A stretch of DNA of 64,000 nucleotides from Kineosporia sp. NBRC 101731 (lineage in GTDB: Bacteria > Actinomycetota > Actinomycetes > Actinomycetales > Kineosporiaceae): assembly GCF_030269305.1 (NCBI RefSeq), contig NZ_BSTC01000002.1:636539-700538 (forward strand), read 5' to 3'. Position 1 is the first letter of the stretch. Every line of letters starts with the position of its first letter. A program made the translations under genes and the position numbers. This document shows positions 25,627-33,658 of this stretch, in pieces. The notes below the pieces were generated by a model, which saw only the letters and a program-made list of their open reading frames with translations, did not search any database and was not told where the DNA came from.

Positions 25627-25819
25627 TCACGCCTCCCTCAGACTTAACAATCGCTTGATACAAAACCGACACAGGCGAATGTCGAACCACGAGATCAGCG
25701 GCGATCTGTCCGGCTTAAGTGAATATAGTGTGGTTGGTTCCCTTTCATCTGGCAGTTGCTCACAGTTCACCCATGAAAGACGCCCTGTACAACATCAACT
25801 CCGCAGTTAAGGCAGCGAG
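25627..25819. promoter_or_regulatory. Lower-GC promoter region of the priming transferase operon
   Basis: 193 bp between the start of the priming transferase and the stop of pth, both minus strand. It is notably A+T-richer than the surroundings. A weak minus-strand promoter pair, TTCGAC with TTGTAT 17 bp further on, can be read about 35-60 bp before the start codon. No known operator was identified. Confidence 0.35.
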
Positions 25820-26461
25820 CTACCGACTGCCACTCTTCGTGTTGTAAATCCCCTGAATCCGGGCAAAGTCCGCCCGGCCGAGCTCCTCGACCGCATCCGC
25901 GGCCTCACCGATCATGAGGAGCAGATCTTCACGCTGAGCAGCAGGGACATCACGTAGAACGTAGTCGGCGGGATCCATCCGGCCGGGCGGACGATCAATA
26001 CCGAGACGTACGCGGCCGTAGCCTTTACTTCCCGTTGACTTACTGATCGAGCGCAGGCCGTTGTGACCGCCCTCGCCCCCGCCCCACTTCAGGCGCACCT
26101 CGCTGAAGGGGATGTCGAGCTCGTCGTGCACGACCAGAAGCCGGGTCACCGGCAGCTTGAAGAACTGCAGCAGGCCCGCCACGGGCCCGCCCGACTCGTT
26201 CATGTACGTGCTCGGCTTGGCCACGATCATCCGGGCTCCCGGCCGGCCTCCGGTCGGTGCCCAGCGCCCGTCATGGACCTGGGCCCGCGACCGGTGGGTG
26301 GCGAAGCGGCCCCCCATCCGGGCGACCAGCTCGTCGGCCACCCGGTGCCCGACGTTGTGCCGGTTCCGGGCGTACTTGTCCCCCGGATTCCCGAGACCGA
26401 CGACCAGCCAGGGCAGGTCGCTGATCTCGGTGGTGGGGTCGGGGGTGGGTTCGGCAGGCAT
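25820..26461 (-). CDS. pth: Peptidyl-tRNA hydrolase
   Basis: 214 residues from the ATG at 26461, chosen because GGAG precedes it and the family fold begins directly after (WLVVGLGNPG). The catalytic histidine is in NRHNVGH (His35). KPSTYMNESG and VHDELDIPF are further Pth signatures. It recycles peptidyl-tRNAs released from stalled ribosomes. Upstream in-frame codons extend into repeat-rich intergenic DNA and are not part of the protein. It lies downstream of rplY, as in other actinobacteria, but separated by about 500 bp. Confidence 0.93.
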   Translation of the reverse strand: MPAEPTPDPTTEISDLPWLVVGLGNPGDKYARNRHNVGHRVADELVARMGGRFATHRSRAQVHDGRWAPTGGRPGARMIVAKPSTYMNESGGPVAGLLQFFKLPVTRLLVVHDELDIPFSEVRLKWGGGEGGHNGLRSISKSTGSKGYGRVRLGIDRPPGRMDPADYVLRDVPAAQREDLLLMIGEAADAVEELGRADFARIQGIYNTKSGSR

Positions 26462-26772
26462 CACGGCTCCGTCGGGTGGGTGGGGTCGAACGCCAACTAT
26501 GGACGCGTATGAGCGTTCGGTGGGGCACGGTTCAGTTACGTGGGGGCCGGGGGACGCCCTGATGTGCCCCCACTTCCCCGGCCGAAGCCGAGGGATCGCC
26601 CCGATCACGGACCAGGATCCGCCCGTGCCCGGCATTGCGGCGCTCCGGGACCACTCGGGTCGTACCCGCCGAGGCCACCCCGGTCGGCAGGCTCTCGACT
26701 GCGCCCCGGATCAGATCTTTCGCCGCGACAGGCCCTCGTGCGGTGACCACGAAGGTGGGCCACCTCCCCGTT

Positions 26773-26849
26773 CGTGACCAGGTAAACCTTCCCCGGGGAC
26801 GTGGGGTCACCTCCCGGCTCTCCAGGGGCTGGGGGATTGCCTGATCACG
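26773..26849. repeat. Decayed copy of the GATCATG palindromic element
   Basis: The left arm CGTGACCAGGTAAACC differs from the family arm CGTGATCATGCAAACC at three to four positions. The right arm GGGGGATTGCCTGATCACG differs from GGATTGCATGATCACG by two bases. The centre carries the CACCTCCCGGC..GGGGCTGGGGG module also seen at 36.99 and 39.95 kb. Confidence 0.65.
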
Positions 26850-26895
26850 GCCGAAGGCGGGCCGGCGAACGTGGGTGGCCACCGGACCAGACGCG

Positions 26896-26933
26896 CCTCA
26901 GGGCCGGCACCCGCGTGGGGGCCGGCCCTGAGG
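26896..26933 (-). terminator. Hairpin terminator after rplY
   Basis: A perfect 13-bp stem, CCTCAGGGCCGGC with GCCGGCCCTGAGG, encloses a 12-base loop that can pair further (ACCC/GGGG). It starts 30 bp after the rplY stop on the minus strand. Confidence 0.8.
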
Positions 26934-26963
26934 TCGGGTGTTGCTGGGGGGCTACACGGAGAA

Positions 26964-27557
26964 TCAGCCCTCGGCGGCGACGGCGTCGGCCTCGGCGGCC
27001 TCGGCCTCGGTGCCGACCGCGCGGGTGGAGTCGGTGACGGCGATGACGATGGCGTCCGGGTCACCGATGAGGGTGGCACCCTCGGGCAGCGGGATCTGGC
27101 CGGCGTGGATCTGGGTGCCGACCTCGGTGCCCTCGATGCTGAACTCGATACCGTCCGGGATCGCGGTGGCCTCGACCTCGAGGCTCAGCGAGTTGAGCTC
27201 GGCCTGGGCGCGGCCGCCCGGCGCCGGGTCACCGGTGAAGTGCAGCGCGACGTCGACGGTGACCTTCTCGCCCTGACGGACGATCAGCAGGTCGACGTGC
27301 TCGATGGAGCCCTTCAGGGCGTGACGCTGCACGTCCTTCGGGATGGCGAGCTGGCTCTTGCCGTCGATGTCGATGGTGAGCAGGGCGTTCGCGTTCTTGA
27401 GCGCGAGCATCGTCGCGTGCCCGGGCAGGGCGACGTGAACCGGGTCGGTACCGTGCCCGTAGAGCACGGCCGGAACCTGGTGGTCGCGGCGCAGCCGACG
27501 CGCAGCGCCCTTGCCGAAGTCGTTACGCGGCGTAGCGCTGAGCTTTACCTCGGACAC
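26964..27557 (-). CDS. rplY: 50S ribosomal protein L25/general stress protein Ctc
   Basis: 197 residues from the GTG at 27557, seven bases after GAGGAGA. The five-stranded L25 domain fills residues 1-95 (FGKGAARRLRRDHQVPAVLYGHG, in two parts). The TL5/CTC C-terminal domain (100-185; GDPAPGGRAQAELNSLSLEVEATAIP) is followed by an Ala/Glu-rich acidic tail. It binds 5S rRNA. In related genomes prs sits between glmU and rplY; here glmU is the immediate upstream gene and prs is absent. Confidence 0.93.
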   Translation of the reverse strand: MSEVKLSATPRNDFGKGAARRLRRDHQVPAVLYGHGTDPVHVALPGHATMLALKNANALLTIDIDGKSQLAIPKDVQRHALKGSIEHVDLLIVRQGEKVTVDVALHFTGDPAPGGRAQAELNSLSLEVEATAIPDGIEFSIEGTEVGTQIHAGQIPLPEGATLIGDPDAIVIAVTDSTRAVGTEAEAAEADAVAAEG

Positions 27558-27895
27558 AACAGATCTCCTCAATCACGGGCGCGACCGAGGCCGCGCACAG
27601 AAGTCAGACTGCTTCAACGATATGAATGGCGGCACACCCGGCGGAGTCACAGGCGCGCCATGCACGTAGTGATGTCCGCGTCGATCACGGTTGCGCTTGA
27701 TGTTGGGCTGCAACCCTCGCCGAGGTAACCGGACCACTGTACATGACCGGCCGGGGCCCAGATTCGCCCATACACCTGACCCCACCTCCTCTTTCTCGAC
27801 GATCTTGCGCCCCACCGCCCCGGAATGCGGGTGAAACCCTCCGGGGCGACCACCGACCGGGGACAGCACCGGTACACACCCCACGACAACAACCC

Positions 27896-27940
27896 GCCAC
27901 AACCCCGCGACAACCCCGCGACAACCCCGGCCACAACCCG
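27896..27940 (+). repeat. 11-bp tandem repeat, about four units
   Basis: Units GCCACAACCCC, GCGACAACCCC, GCGACAACCCC and a diverged fourth abut the left arm of the palindromic element. The strand is extremely G-poor on the plus side. Confidence 0.75.
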
Positions 27941-27941
27941 C

Positions 27942-28024
27942 CGTGATCATGCAAAATCTCCCCGGAGTTCTAGAACTGTCGCGGTGAGAGTTCTAGAACG
28001 CCGGGGAGATTTTGCATGATCACG
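27942..28024. repeat. GATCATG palindromic element, near-perfect 83-bp copy
   Basis: Two 38-bp arms differ at only two positions and flank a seven-base centre. From outside in, each arm has CGTGATCATGCAAAATCTC, CCCGG, and a self-complementary GTTCTAGAAC core, so the element is a palindrome with two smaller palindromes inside. It lies 95 bp beyond the glmU stop on the minus strand. Confidence 0.92.
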
Positions 28025-28118
28025 AACAGGGGTAGGGGTAGGGGTACTCCATAGCCCCGCGGGCCGTGCCCGGCCGGGCCTGGCCGAGCCGAGCCTGTTT
28101 TGGTCTGGCCCGGTGGGA

Positions 28119-29585
28119 TTACTCGGTGGGGGCTTCGGGGTCGGAGGTCAGGGCGGCCTCGGCGGCGCGGGCCGAGGGGGTTCCGGCCCGGCGGCGCGCG
28201 ACCCAGCCCTCGCTGTTGTGCTGACGACCGCGGGCCACGGCGAGGGCGCCGGGAGGCACGTCTTCGGTGATCGACGAGCCGGCGGCGGTGTAGGCGCCGT
28301 CGCCCACGGTGACCGGGGCGACGAGGGTGGTGTCGCTGCCGATCCGGACGTGGGCGCCGACGGTGGTGTGGTGCTTCTGTACGCCGTCGTAGTTGGCGAA
28401 GATCGTCGCGGCGCCGATGTTGGCGCCCTCACCGATCGTGGCGTCACCGGCGTAGGTCAGGTGGGGCACCTTGGCGCCCGCGCCGATCGTGGTGTTCTTG
28501 GTCTCGACGAAGGCGCCGATCTTGCCGTCCGGACCGAGCACGGTGCCCGGGCGCAGATAACTGAACGGGCCGACCCCGGCGCCGGCCTCGATCTTCGCGC
28601 CGGTGCCGTGCGTACGGACGACGGACGCACCTTCGCCGACCGCGCAGTTGGAGAGCGTGGTGTCGGGGCCGACGGTGGCCCCGGTCGCGACCGTGGTGCC
28701 GGCGTGCAGCTGGGTGCCGGGCAGCAGGGTGACGTCGGCGGCCAGGTGCACGTCGACGTCCACCCAGGTGGTGGCCGGGTCGACCACGGTGACGCCACCA
28801 CGCATGTGACCGACGAGCAGGCGGCGGTTCAGCTCGGCGCCGAGGGTGGCGAGCTGAACCCGGTCGTTGACGCCCTCGACCTGCCAGAGGTCGTGGGTGA
28901 CGACAGCGCGCACCCGCCGGCCGTCGGCGTGGGCGATGCCCAGCACGTCGGTCAGATACATCTCGTTCTGGTCGTTGTCCGAGCCGATCCGGCCGAGCGC
29001 GTCGACCAGCACCTTGGCGTCGAAGGCGTAGATGCCGGAATTGATCTCCCGGATCGCGGCCTGCTCCGGGGTGGCGTCACGCTGCTCGACGATGCCGGTG
29101 ACCGCGCCGGAGGCGTCGCGCAGCACCCGGCCGTAGCCGGTGGGGTCGCCGACCTCGGCGGTCAGTACGGTCACCGCGGCCTGCTCGGCCCGGTGGGCCT
29201 CGACCAGGGCGGCCAGCGTCTCGCCGGAGAGCAGGGGAACGTCGGCGTAGGTGACGACGACCACGCCGTCCACCCCGTCAACCCCGTCCAGCCCCGACAG
29301 CGCGCGCAGACCGGCGGCGACGGCACTGCCGGTGCCGGGCACCTCGTCCTGGTCGGCGATCACGGCGGCCGGGGCGATCTCGGCCACGTGCCCGGCAACC
29401 TGCTCACGCTGGTGCCGCACCACCACCACGAGATGCTCCGGCCGAAGGCTCCAGGCAGCGGCCAGCGCGTGCCCGACGAGGGACCGGCCACCGATGCGGT
29501 GCAGCACCTTGGGGGTACGCGAGCGCATCCGCTTGCCCTCACCGGCGGCCAGAACCACGACCGCTGCCGGCTGCTGTGTACTCAC
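28119..29585 (-). CDS. glmU: Bifunctional UDP-GlcNAc pyrophosphorylase / glucosamine-1-phosphate acetyltransferase
   Basis: 488 residues from the GTG at 29585, with GGAGGG nine bases upstream. The N-terminal uridyltransferase has LAAGEGKRM near 12-20 and TPKVLH near 24-29. The C-terminal left-handed beta-helix acetyltransferase includes SYLRPGTVLG, HLTYAGDATIGEGANIGAATIFANYDG (in parts) and a YTAAGSSITEDVP segment. It makes UDP-GlcNAc for peptidoglycan and, here, possibly EPS. It follows the tRNA-Gln gene on the same strand, as in other actinobacteria. Confidence 0.95.
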   Translation of the reverse strand: MSTQQPAAVVVLAAGEGKRMRSRTPKVLHRIGGRSLVGHALAAAWSLRPEHLVVVVRHQREQVAGHVAEIAPAAVIADQDEVPGTGSAVAAGLRALSGLDGVDGVDGVVVVTYADVPLLSGETLAALVEAHRAEQAAVTVLTAEVGDPTGYGRVLRDASGAVTGIVEQRDATPEQAAIREINSGIYAFDAKVLVDALGRIGSDNDQNEMYLTDVLGIAHADGRRVRAVVTHDLWQVEGVNDRVQLATLGAELNRRLLVGHMRGGVTVVDPATTWVDVDVHLAADVTLLPGTQLHAGTTVATGATVGPDTTLSNCAVGEGASVVRTHGTGAKIEAGAGVGPFSYLRPGTVLGPDGKIGAFVETKNTTIGAGAKVPHLTYAGDATIGEGANIGAATIFANYDGVQKHHTTVGAHVRIGSDTTLVAPVTVGDGAYTAAGSSITEDVPPGALAVARGRQHNSEGWVARRRAGTPSARAAEAALTSDPEAPTE

Positions 29586-29619
29586 GGACGAACACCCTCC
29601 AGAGCGCGAATGCCAGAAG

Positions 29620-29691
29620 CTCCCCCCACCTGATTCGAACAGGTACCTCAAGGCTCCAAAGGCCTGTGTGCTGCCGTTACACCAGGGGGGA
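29620..29691 (-). tRNA. tRNA-Gln (anticodon TTG)
   Basis: The minus strand folds as a cloverleaf: acceptor TCCCCCC/GGGGGGA, D arm GTG/CAC, anticodon loop CTTTGGA with TTG at 29659-29657, and T arm ACCTG-TTCGAAT-CAGGT. The anticodon stem has one C-U mismatch at its first pair. CCA is not encoded. Its position immediately upstream of glmU is the usual actinobacterial arrangement. Confidence 0.93.
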
Positions 29692-30066
29692 AGGTCGCTC
29701 GCCGGGCTCGGCGCCCACGAGGACCGGGGGCCAGTCTGCCAACTCCGGGGCCTCTTCGTCGCATCGGCACCCTTCGCGCCCCCGGAATTGCCCGAATCGT
29801 TGCCTGGGCGACAAGGGGCAGAACACTCCAGAACTTCCTTGCGTGCCCTCTGCCCAGGCCTCGGATTCTCGGGTTACGCTTTCGTAGGTTACCGACCGTA
29901 GGTTGCTCGTCGCAGGTCAGCGCGGTCCCGATCCGGATTGACCAGGATCGGTCAGCAGGATTGACGGCCGGCAGATTTTGGCCGGCACGGTCCGGCAGAC
30001 ACGGGCCCCGGGCAAGCAGCGTCCGGCCCGTGATCTGGCGGCACGACCCGGAAGAGGGGAATCCCC
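29692..30066. other. Intergenic region between tRNA-Gln and the desaturase gene
   Basis: 375 bp with no supportable gene. It must contain the divergent tRNA-Gln and desaturase promoters. A GCCGGC..GCCGGC inverted pair around AGATTTTG occurs near 29969-29988, and CGTAGGTT is directly repeated near 29884 and 29899. Neither is a known operator. Confidence 0.4.
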
Positions 30067-31215
30067 GTGAGTTCACCGGCAGCCGCAGCGCCCGTCCCCC
30101 CGGCGCCCACGAGTGGGACGCCCACCGAGACGACGTCCCCAGGCACCTCGTCCCCAGGCACCTCGTCCCCAGGCACCTCGTCCCCAGGCACCTCGTCCCC
30201 AGGCACCTCGTCCCCAGGCACCTCGTCCTCCAGGACAACGCCACCAGTCACCTCGTCCTCAAACACCACCCAGGTGACCTCCCGCACCAGCCAGCCGGCC
30301 CAGGCACCCCGGGGCGAACCGCACGTCGACCCCCACCCGAAGCGCCGGGGCGAGCAGACGGCACTGTTCATCTTCATCGCGGTGCCGTTCGTGGCGCTGG
30401 TCGCGGCGATCCCGATGGCCTGGGGGCGCCTGCTGAACTGGCACGACCTGGTGATCGCCCTCGTCCTCTACCTGATCTCCGGGCTGGGGATCACGGTCGG
30501 CTTCCACCGGTTCTTCACCCACGGCTCGTTCCGCGCCAACCGCCCGCTGACCATCGCGCTGGCCGTGGCCGGCTCCCTGGCGGTCGAGGGCCCGGTGCTG
30601 AGGTGGGTCTCCGACCACCGGCGCCACCACGCCTTCAGTGATCGCGAGGGCGACCCGCATTCGCCCTGGCGTTACGGCGAGACCGTGCCCGCCCTGATGA
30701 AGGGCCTCTGGTACGCCCACATGGGCTGGCTGTTCGACCCGGAGAACACCAACCCCAAGCGCTACGCCCCCGACCTGCTGCGCGATCGCGGCGTGATGTT
30801 CGTGTCCCGTGCGTTCGGCCCCCTGGTGATCCTCTCGCTGGGTCTGCCCGCGCTGCTGGGGTTCGCCATCACGGGCACCTGGCAGGGAGCGGCCACGGCC
30901 TTCTTCTGGGGATCGCTGGTACGGGTGGGGCTGCTGCACCACGTCACCTGGTCGATCAACTCGATCTGTCATGCCTTGGGAGAGCGCCCCTTCAAGAGCC
31001 GCGACCGCTCGGGCAACGTCTGGTGGCTGGCCCTGTTGTCGTTCGGGGAGTCCTGGCACAACCTGCACCACGCCGACCCGACCTGCGCCCGGCACGGCGT
31101 GCTGCGGGGCCAGATCGACTCCAGCGCCCGGGTGATCTGGTTCTTCGAGAAGTTCGGCTGGGCGACCAACGTGCGCTGGCCGGACACCACGCGCCTCGCG
31201 TCACGGCGCGCGTAG
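30067..31215 (+). CDS. Membrane acyl-CoA (delta-9) fatty acid desaturase with repeat N-terminus
   Basis: 382 residues. The three histidine boxes of membrane diiron desaturases are present: HRFFTH (147-152), HRRHH (184-188) and HNLHH (near 328), with four or so membrane helices between. It introduces a double bond into a fatty acyl chain using O2 and electrons from a ferredoxin/oxidoreductase. The first 95 residues are unlike the family: a low-complexity Pro/Ser/Thr segment containing six exact SPGTS repeats (24-53) from a 15-bp DNA repeat. The GTG start at 30067 is preceded by GAGGGGA. An internal start after the repeats cannot be excluded. A TetR gene follows after 71 bp and is the likely regulator. 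Confidence 0.88.
   Translation: MSSPAAAAPVPPAPTSGTPTETTSPGTSSPGTSSPGTSSPGTSSPGTSSPGTSSSRTTPPVTSSSNTTQVTSRTSQPAQAPRGEPHVDPHPKRRGEQTALFIFIAVPFVALVAAIPMAWGRLLNWHDLVIALVLYLISGLGITVGFHRFFTHGSFRANRPLTIALAVAGSLAVEGPVLRWVSDHRRHHAFSDREGDPHSPWRYGETVPALMKGLWYAHMGWLFDPENTNPKRYAPDLLRDRGVMFVSRAFGPLVILSLGLPALLGFAITGTWQGAATAFFWGSLVRVGLLHHVTWSINSICHALGERPFKSRDRSGNVWWLALLSFGESWHNLHHADPTCARHGVLRGQIDSSARVIWFFEKFGWATNVRWPDTTRLASRRA
30136..30225 (+). repeat. 15-bp coding tandem repeat, six exact copies
   Basis: tccccaggcacctcg occurs six times without a mismatch, encoding SPGTS each time. The sequence identity, including third codon positions, indicates recent expansion or slippage. Copy-number changes keep the reading frame. 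Confidence 0.95.
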
Positions 31216-31286
31216 CAGAGCCGGGGTGGTTTGGGCATGGGCGGGCGACCTCTACACCGATCGCGCGAGTTGGGCATGATAGCCCG

Positions 31287-31988
31287 GTGAGTACAGGCCC
31301 CCATTCCCCGACGCCCGACCGTCCGCGCGCGTCCCGGGCCGGTGGCCGCGCCCGGATGACAGGGGCCCAGCGGCGCGAGCAACTGCTGGCCATCGGAAGG
31401 CAATTGTTCGCCGAGAAGGGCTTCGAGGGCACCAGTGTCGAGGAGATCGCCGCCACCGCGGGGGTCTCCAAACCAGTGGTGTACGAGCACTTCGGCGGCA
31501 AGGACGGGCTCTACGCGGCGGTGGTGGAGCTGGAGACCCGCAAGCTGCTCGAGGCGATGACCGAGGCCCTCACCCAGCCGAACCCACCCCGGCAGGTTCT
31601 CGAGATCGCCGCGATGACCCTGCTCACCTACATCGAGACCGAGACCGACGGTTTTCGCATCCTGGTGCGGGACTCGCCGATCACCAAGCAGGAGGGCGGC
31701 TTCGCCAGCCTGCTGAGCGACGTGGCCGGTCATGTCGAGTACATCCTGGGCGAGCAGTTCGCGGCCCGCGGCTTCGATCCGCAGATGGCCCCGCTGTACG
31801 CCCAGATGCTGGTCGGCATGATCGCCATGACCGGCCAGTTCTGGCTCGACCACCGCACACCGGAAAAGGCCGTGGTAGCCGCCCATGTCGTTAACCTGGC
31901 CTGGAACGGCCTGACCGCACTGGAGACCAAGCCCCGGCTGCGCGCCCGCCGATCCATGAAGCCGGAGGTCGAAAAGCCCCGTGGATGA
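31287..31988 (+). CDS. TetR-family transcriptional regulator
   Basis: 233 residues from the GTG at 31287; an ATG at 31357 is out-competed because it would trim only the disordered leader. The N-terminal helix-turn-helix is canonical (REQLLAIGRQLFAEKGFEGTS..EIAATAGVSKPVVYEHFGGKDGLYAAVV), followed by an all-helical ligand domain. No clear ribosome site precedes the GTG, but a CATGAT box lies about 8-13 bp upstream, so a leaderless mRNA is possible. Position directly after the desaturase gene suggests control of membrane-lipid unsaturation (inference). Confidence 0.85.
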   Translation: MSTGPHSPTPDRPRASRAGGRARMTGAQRREQLLAIGRQLFAEKGFEGTSVEEIAATAGVSKPVVYEHFGGKDGLYAAVVELETRKLLEAMTEALTQPNPPRQVLEIAAMTLLTYIETETDGFRILVRDSPITKQEGGFASLLSDVAGHVEYILGEQFAARGFDPQMAPLYAQMLVGMIAMTGQFWLDHRTPEKAVVAAHVVNLAWNGLTALETKPRLRARRSMKPEVEKPRG

Positions 31989-32469
31989 GGTAGACCGGAT
32001 CGTCGCAGCCTGGAACCGCGAGCGACCCGATCTGGATGTCACCCCGCTGGAAGTGCTTTCCCGGGTCAGTCGACTGTCGCGCCTGCTGGACAAGGCCCGT
32101 TCGGCCGCCTTCGCCCGGCACGATCTCGAAACCTGGGAATTCGACGTACTTTCGGCGCTCCGACGGAACGGCGATCCATACCGCCTCTCCCCCGGCCAAC
32201 TCGTCGCCCTGACCATGGTCACCAGCGGCACGATGACCAACCGCATCGACCGGCTGGCGGGCCGGGGCCTGGTGCGCCGGCTCCCCGACCCGGCCGACGG
32301 TCGCGGGGTGATGGTGCAGCTGGAGGAGAGCGGCCGGGCCGTGACGGATGCCGCGCTGTCCGACCTGCTCGAGGTCGAGCGCTCGGTCCTCGCCGTGCTC
32401 ACCAACGGTGAGCACGATCAGCTGGCGCACCTGCTGCGCGATCTTCTGACGGCCTTCGACCCGAACTGA
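31981..32469 (+). CDS. MarR-family transcriptional regulator
   Basis: 162 residues; the GTG start overlaps the TetR stop by 8 bp, so the two are co-translated. The winged helix is typical (LETWEFDVLSALRRNG..LSPGQLVALTMVTSGTMTNRIDRLAGRGLVRRLPDPADGRGVMV), with DxRG in the wing. MarR proteins usually respond to small phenolic or lipophilic ligands. Having two regulators of different families in one operon next to a desaturase suggests a lipid- or stress-responsive module. Confidence 0.88.
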   Translation: MDEVDRIVAAWNRERPDLDVTPLEVLSRVSRLSRLLDKARSAAFARHDLETWEFDVLSALRRNGDPYRLSPGQLVALTMVTSGTMTNRIDRLAGRGLVRRLPDPADGRGVMVQLEESGRAVTDAALSDLLEVERSVLAVLTNGEHDQLAHLLRDLLTAFDPN

Positions 32470-32732
32470 GAATTCGAGCCGAAGATCCACACCGGGCCGG
32501 TCCCCCCGACCCGGGCAGGAGAGCCTTACGGCTCTGTTACCGAGCCCCGTTCCCACTCACCCCCCTATCGGCAAAACGGACATTTGGTACCCGTTCGGGC
32601 GCCCGGGTGCTTCCGTTTGGTCAAAGATGGTGCCCGTTTTAGCTCAACCCCTTGTGGAGAACCTGTGCCTGAGGTTTACATCACAGACACATGCACCGGG
32701 CCGGTTCGGCCACGGACGGGCGGAGGCGGGCA
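32470..32732. promoter_or_regulatory. Upstream region of the DeoR-type regulator
   Basis: 263 bp. It contains related direct words, TTTGGTACCCGTTC near 32583 and ATGGTGCCCGTTTT near 32629, and inverted AAAACGG / CCGTTTT ends (near 32574 and 32635). These could be autoregulatory operators. No gene is supportable. Confidence 0.35.
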
Positions 32733-33500
32733 ATGGAGCTCTATGCCTATGAACGACGGCGATGGCTGGTCGATCAGGCACGGCAGGTGGGACGGATCGA
32801 TGTTGCCGAGGTGGCACGCGAGCTGACAGTGGCCAAGGAGACGGTCAGGCGCGATCTGACGGCTCTGGAGGCCGAAGGACTGCTGCGGCGCGTGCACGGC
32901 GGGGCGATCCCGGTGGAGCGCCTCGGGTTCGAGGGCACCCTGGCTCTGCGTAACACCTCCCGCACCGACGAAAAGGGTCGCATCGCCGACCACGCCATCG
33001 GTCTGGTGGGCACCGCCGAATCCATATACCTTGACGAGGGCTCCACCACACAGGCTTTCGCGGAGCGCCTGACCCCCCGGCGACCACTCACCGTGGTCAC
33101 CAACTCGCTACCGATCGCTCTGGTCATGGCTCCCCGCGACCAGGTCTCTGTGGTACTCATCGGGGGCCGGGTACGGGGGAAAACCCTGGGAACCATCGAC
33201 CACTGGGCGCTTCGCATGCTGGAGGACTTCGTCTTCGACCTCAGCGTGCTGGGCACCAACGGACTCACCCTGGAACGGGGCGCGACCTGCCCTGATGCCG
33301 CCGTGGCGGCGATCAAGGCCCGGGCCGTAAGTGCCAGCCGGCGCACTCTCCTGGTCACCGATTCGTCAAAATTGGGGTCCGACTCGTCCTACCGTTTTGC
33401 ACAGGCAAGGGATTTCTCGACTATCGTCACCGACCGCTCGGCCAATGAGGGTCAGATCCGGCGACTGCGCGCCATCGGCGTAGAAGCGGTGATGGTGTGA
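32733..33500 (+). CDS. DeoR-family sugar-responsive repressor
   Basis: 255 residues from the ATG at 32733 with GGAGG upstream. The N-terminal DeoR helix-turn-helix (RIDVAEVARELTVAKETVRRDLTALEAEGLLRRVHGGA) is followed by the ribose-5-phosphate-isomerase-like sensor domain (YLDEGSTTQAFAERL, VVTNSLPIAL, LGTNGLT, VTDSSKLG). DeoR proteins sense sugar or polyol phosphates. It directly precedes the polyol-type ABC operon (158-bp gap with two inverted repeats over a promoter), so it probably represses that operon. Confidence 0.9.
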   Translation: MELYAYERRRWLVDQARQVGRIDVAEVARELTVAKETVRRDLTALEAEGLLRRVHGGAIPVERLGFEGTLALRNTSRTDEKGRIADHAIGLVGTAESIYLDEGSTTQAFAERLTPRRPLTVVTNSLPIALVMAPRDQVSVVLIGGRVRGKTLGTIDHWALRMLEDFVFDLSVLGTNGLTLERGATCPDAAVAAIKARAVSASRRTLLVTDSSKLGSDSSYRFAQARDFSTIVTDRSANEGQIRRLRAIGVEAVMV

Positions 33501-33581
33501 CACCTCACGGCAGCCCCGCAGGCAAGGATCCGACGACCGAAAGACGCACGATGAGCAACGGCCCGACTGCACCTAGTTCTG

Positions 33582-33620
33582 ACAACCTTGTCATCACCAT
33601 AAGTAGTTAATACGTAACTT
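33582..33620 (+). promoter_or_regulatory. Promoter with overlapping operator-like inverted repeats
   Basis: A sigma-70-like pair TTGTCA (33589-33594) and TACGTA (33612-33617) is spaced by 17 bp. The -35 box overlaps the inverted repeat GACAA-CC-TTGTC (33582-33593) and the -10 box overlaps AGTTA-ATACG-TAACT (33606-33620). This fits repression by the adjacent DeoR protein (inference). Confidence 0.55.
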
Positions 33621-33658
33621 CTCGCCTCAATATGGTCCCGCACAGTCAAGGAGGATTC

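Larger units (their letters stand above)
26462..26963. other. Non-coding gap between rplY and pth, repeat-rich
   Basis: 502 bp with no supportable gene. It contains the rplY terminator (26896-26933), a decayed GATCATG-type element (26773-26849), and a second remnant near 26565-26610, where CCCCGGCCGAAGCC is followed by GGGATCGCCCCGATCACGG. Some of it must carry the pth promoter or read-through. Confidence 0.6.
27558..28118. other. Non-coding gap between glmU and rplY
   Basis: 561 bp. It holds the rplY promoter region, an 11-bp tandem repeat (27896-27940), the best-preserved GATCATG palindrome (27942-28024) and a short GGGGTA tandem (28027-28045). No gene is supportable. This is where prs would be expected by synteny with other actinobacteria. 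Confidence 0.6.

Noticed and set aside
27573..27950. 125-codon minus-strand frame between rplY and glmU
   Set aside because: It runs into the tandem repeat and has no recognisable sequence; treated as non-coding.
27896..28024. Clustered repeats considered as a CRISPR array
   Set aside because: Repeats are adjacent with no unique spacers, and no cas genes are nearby.
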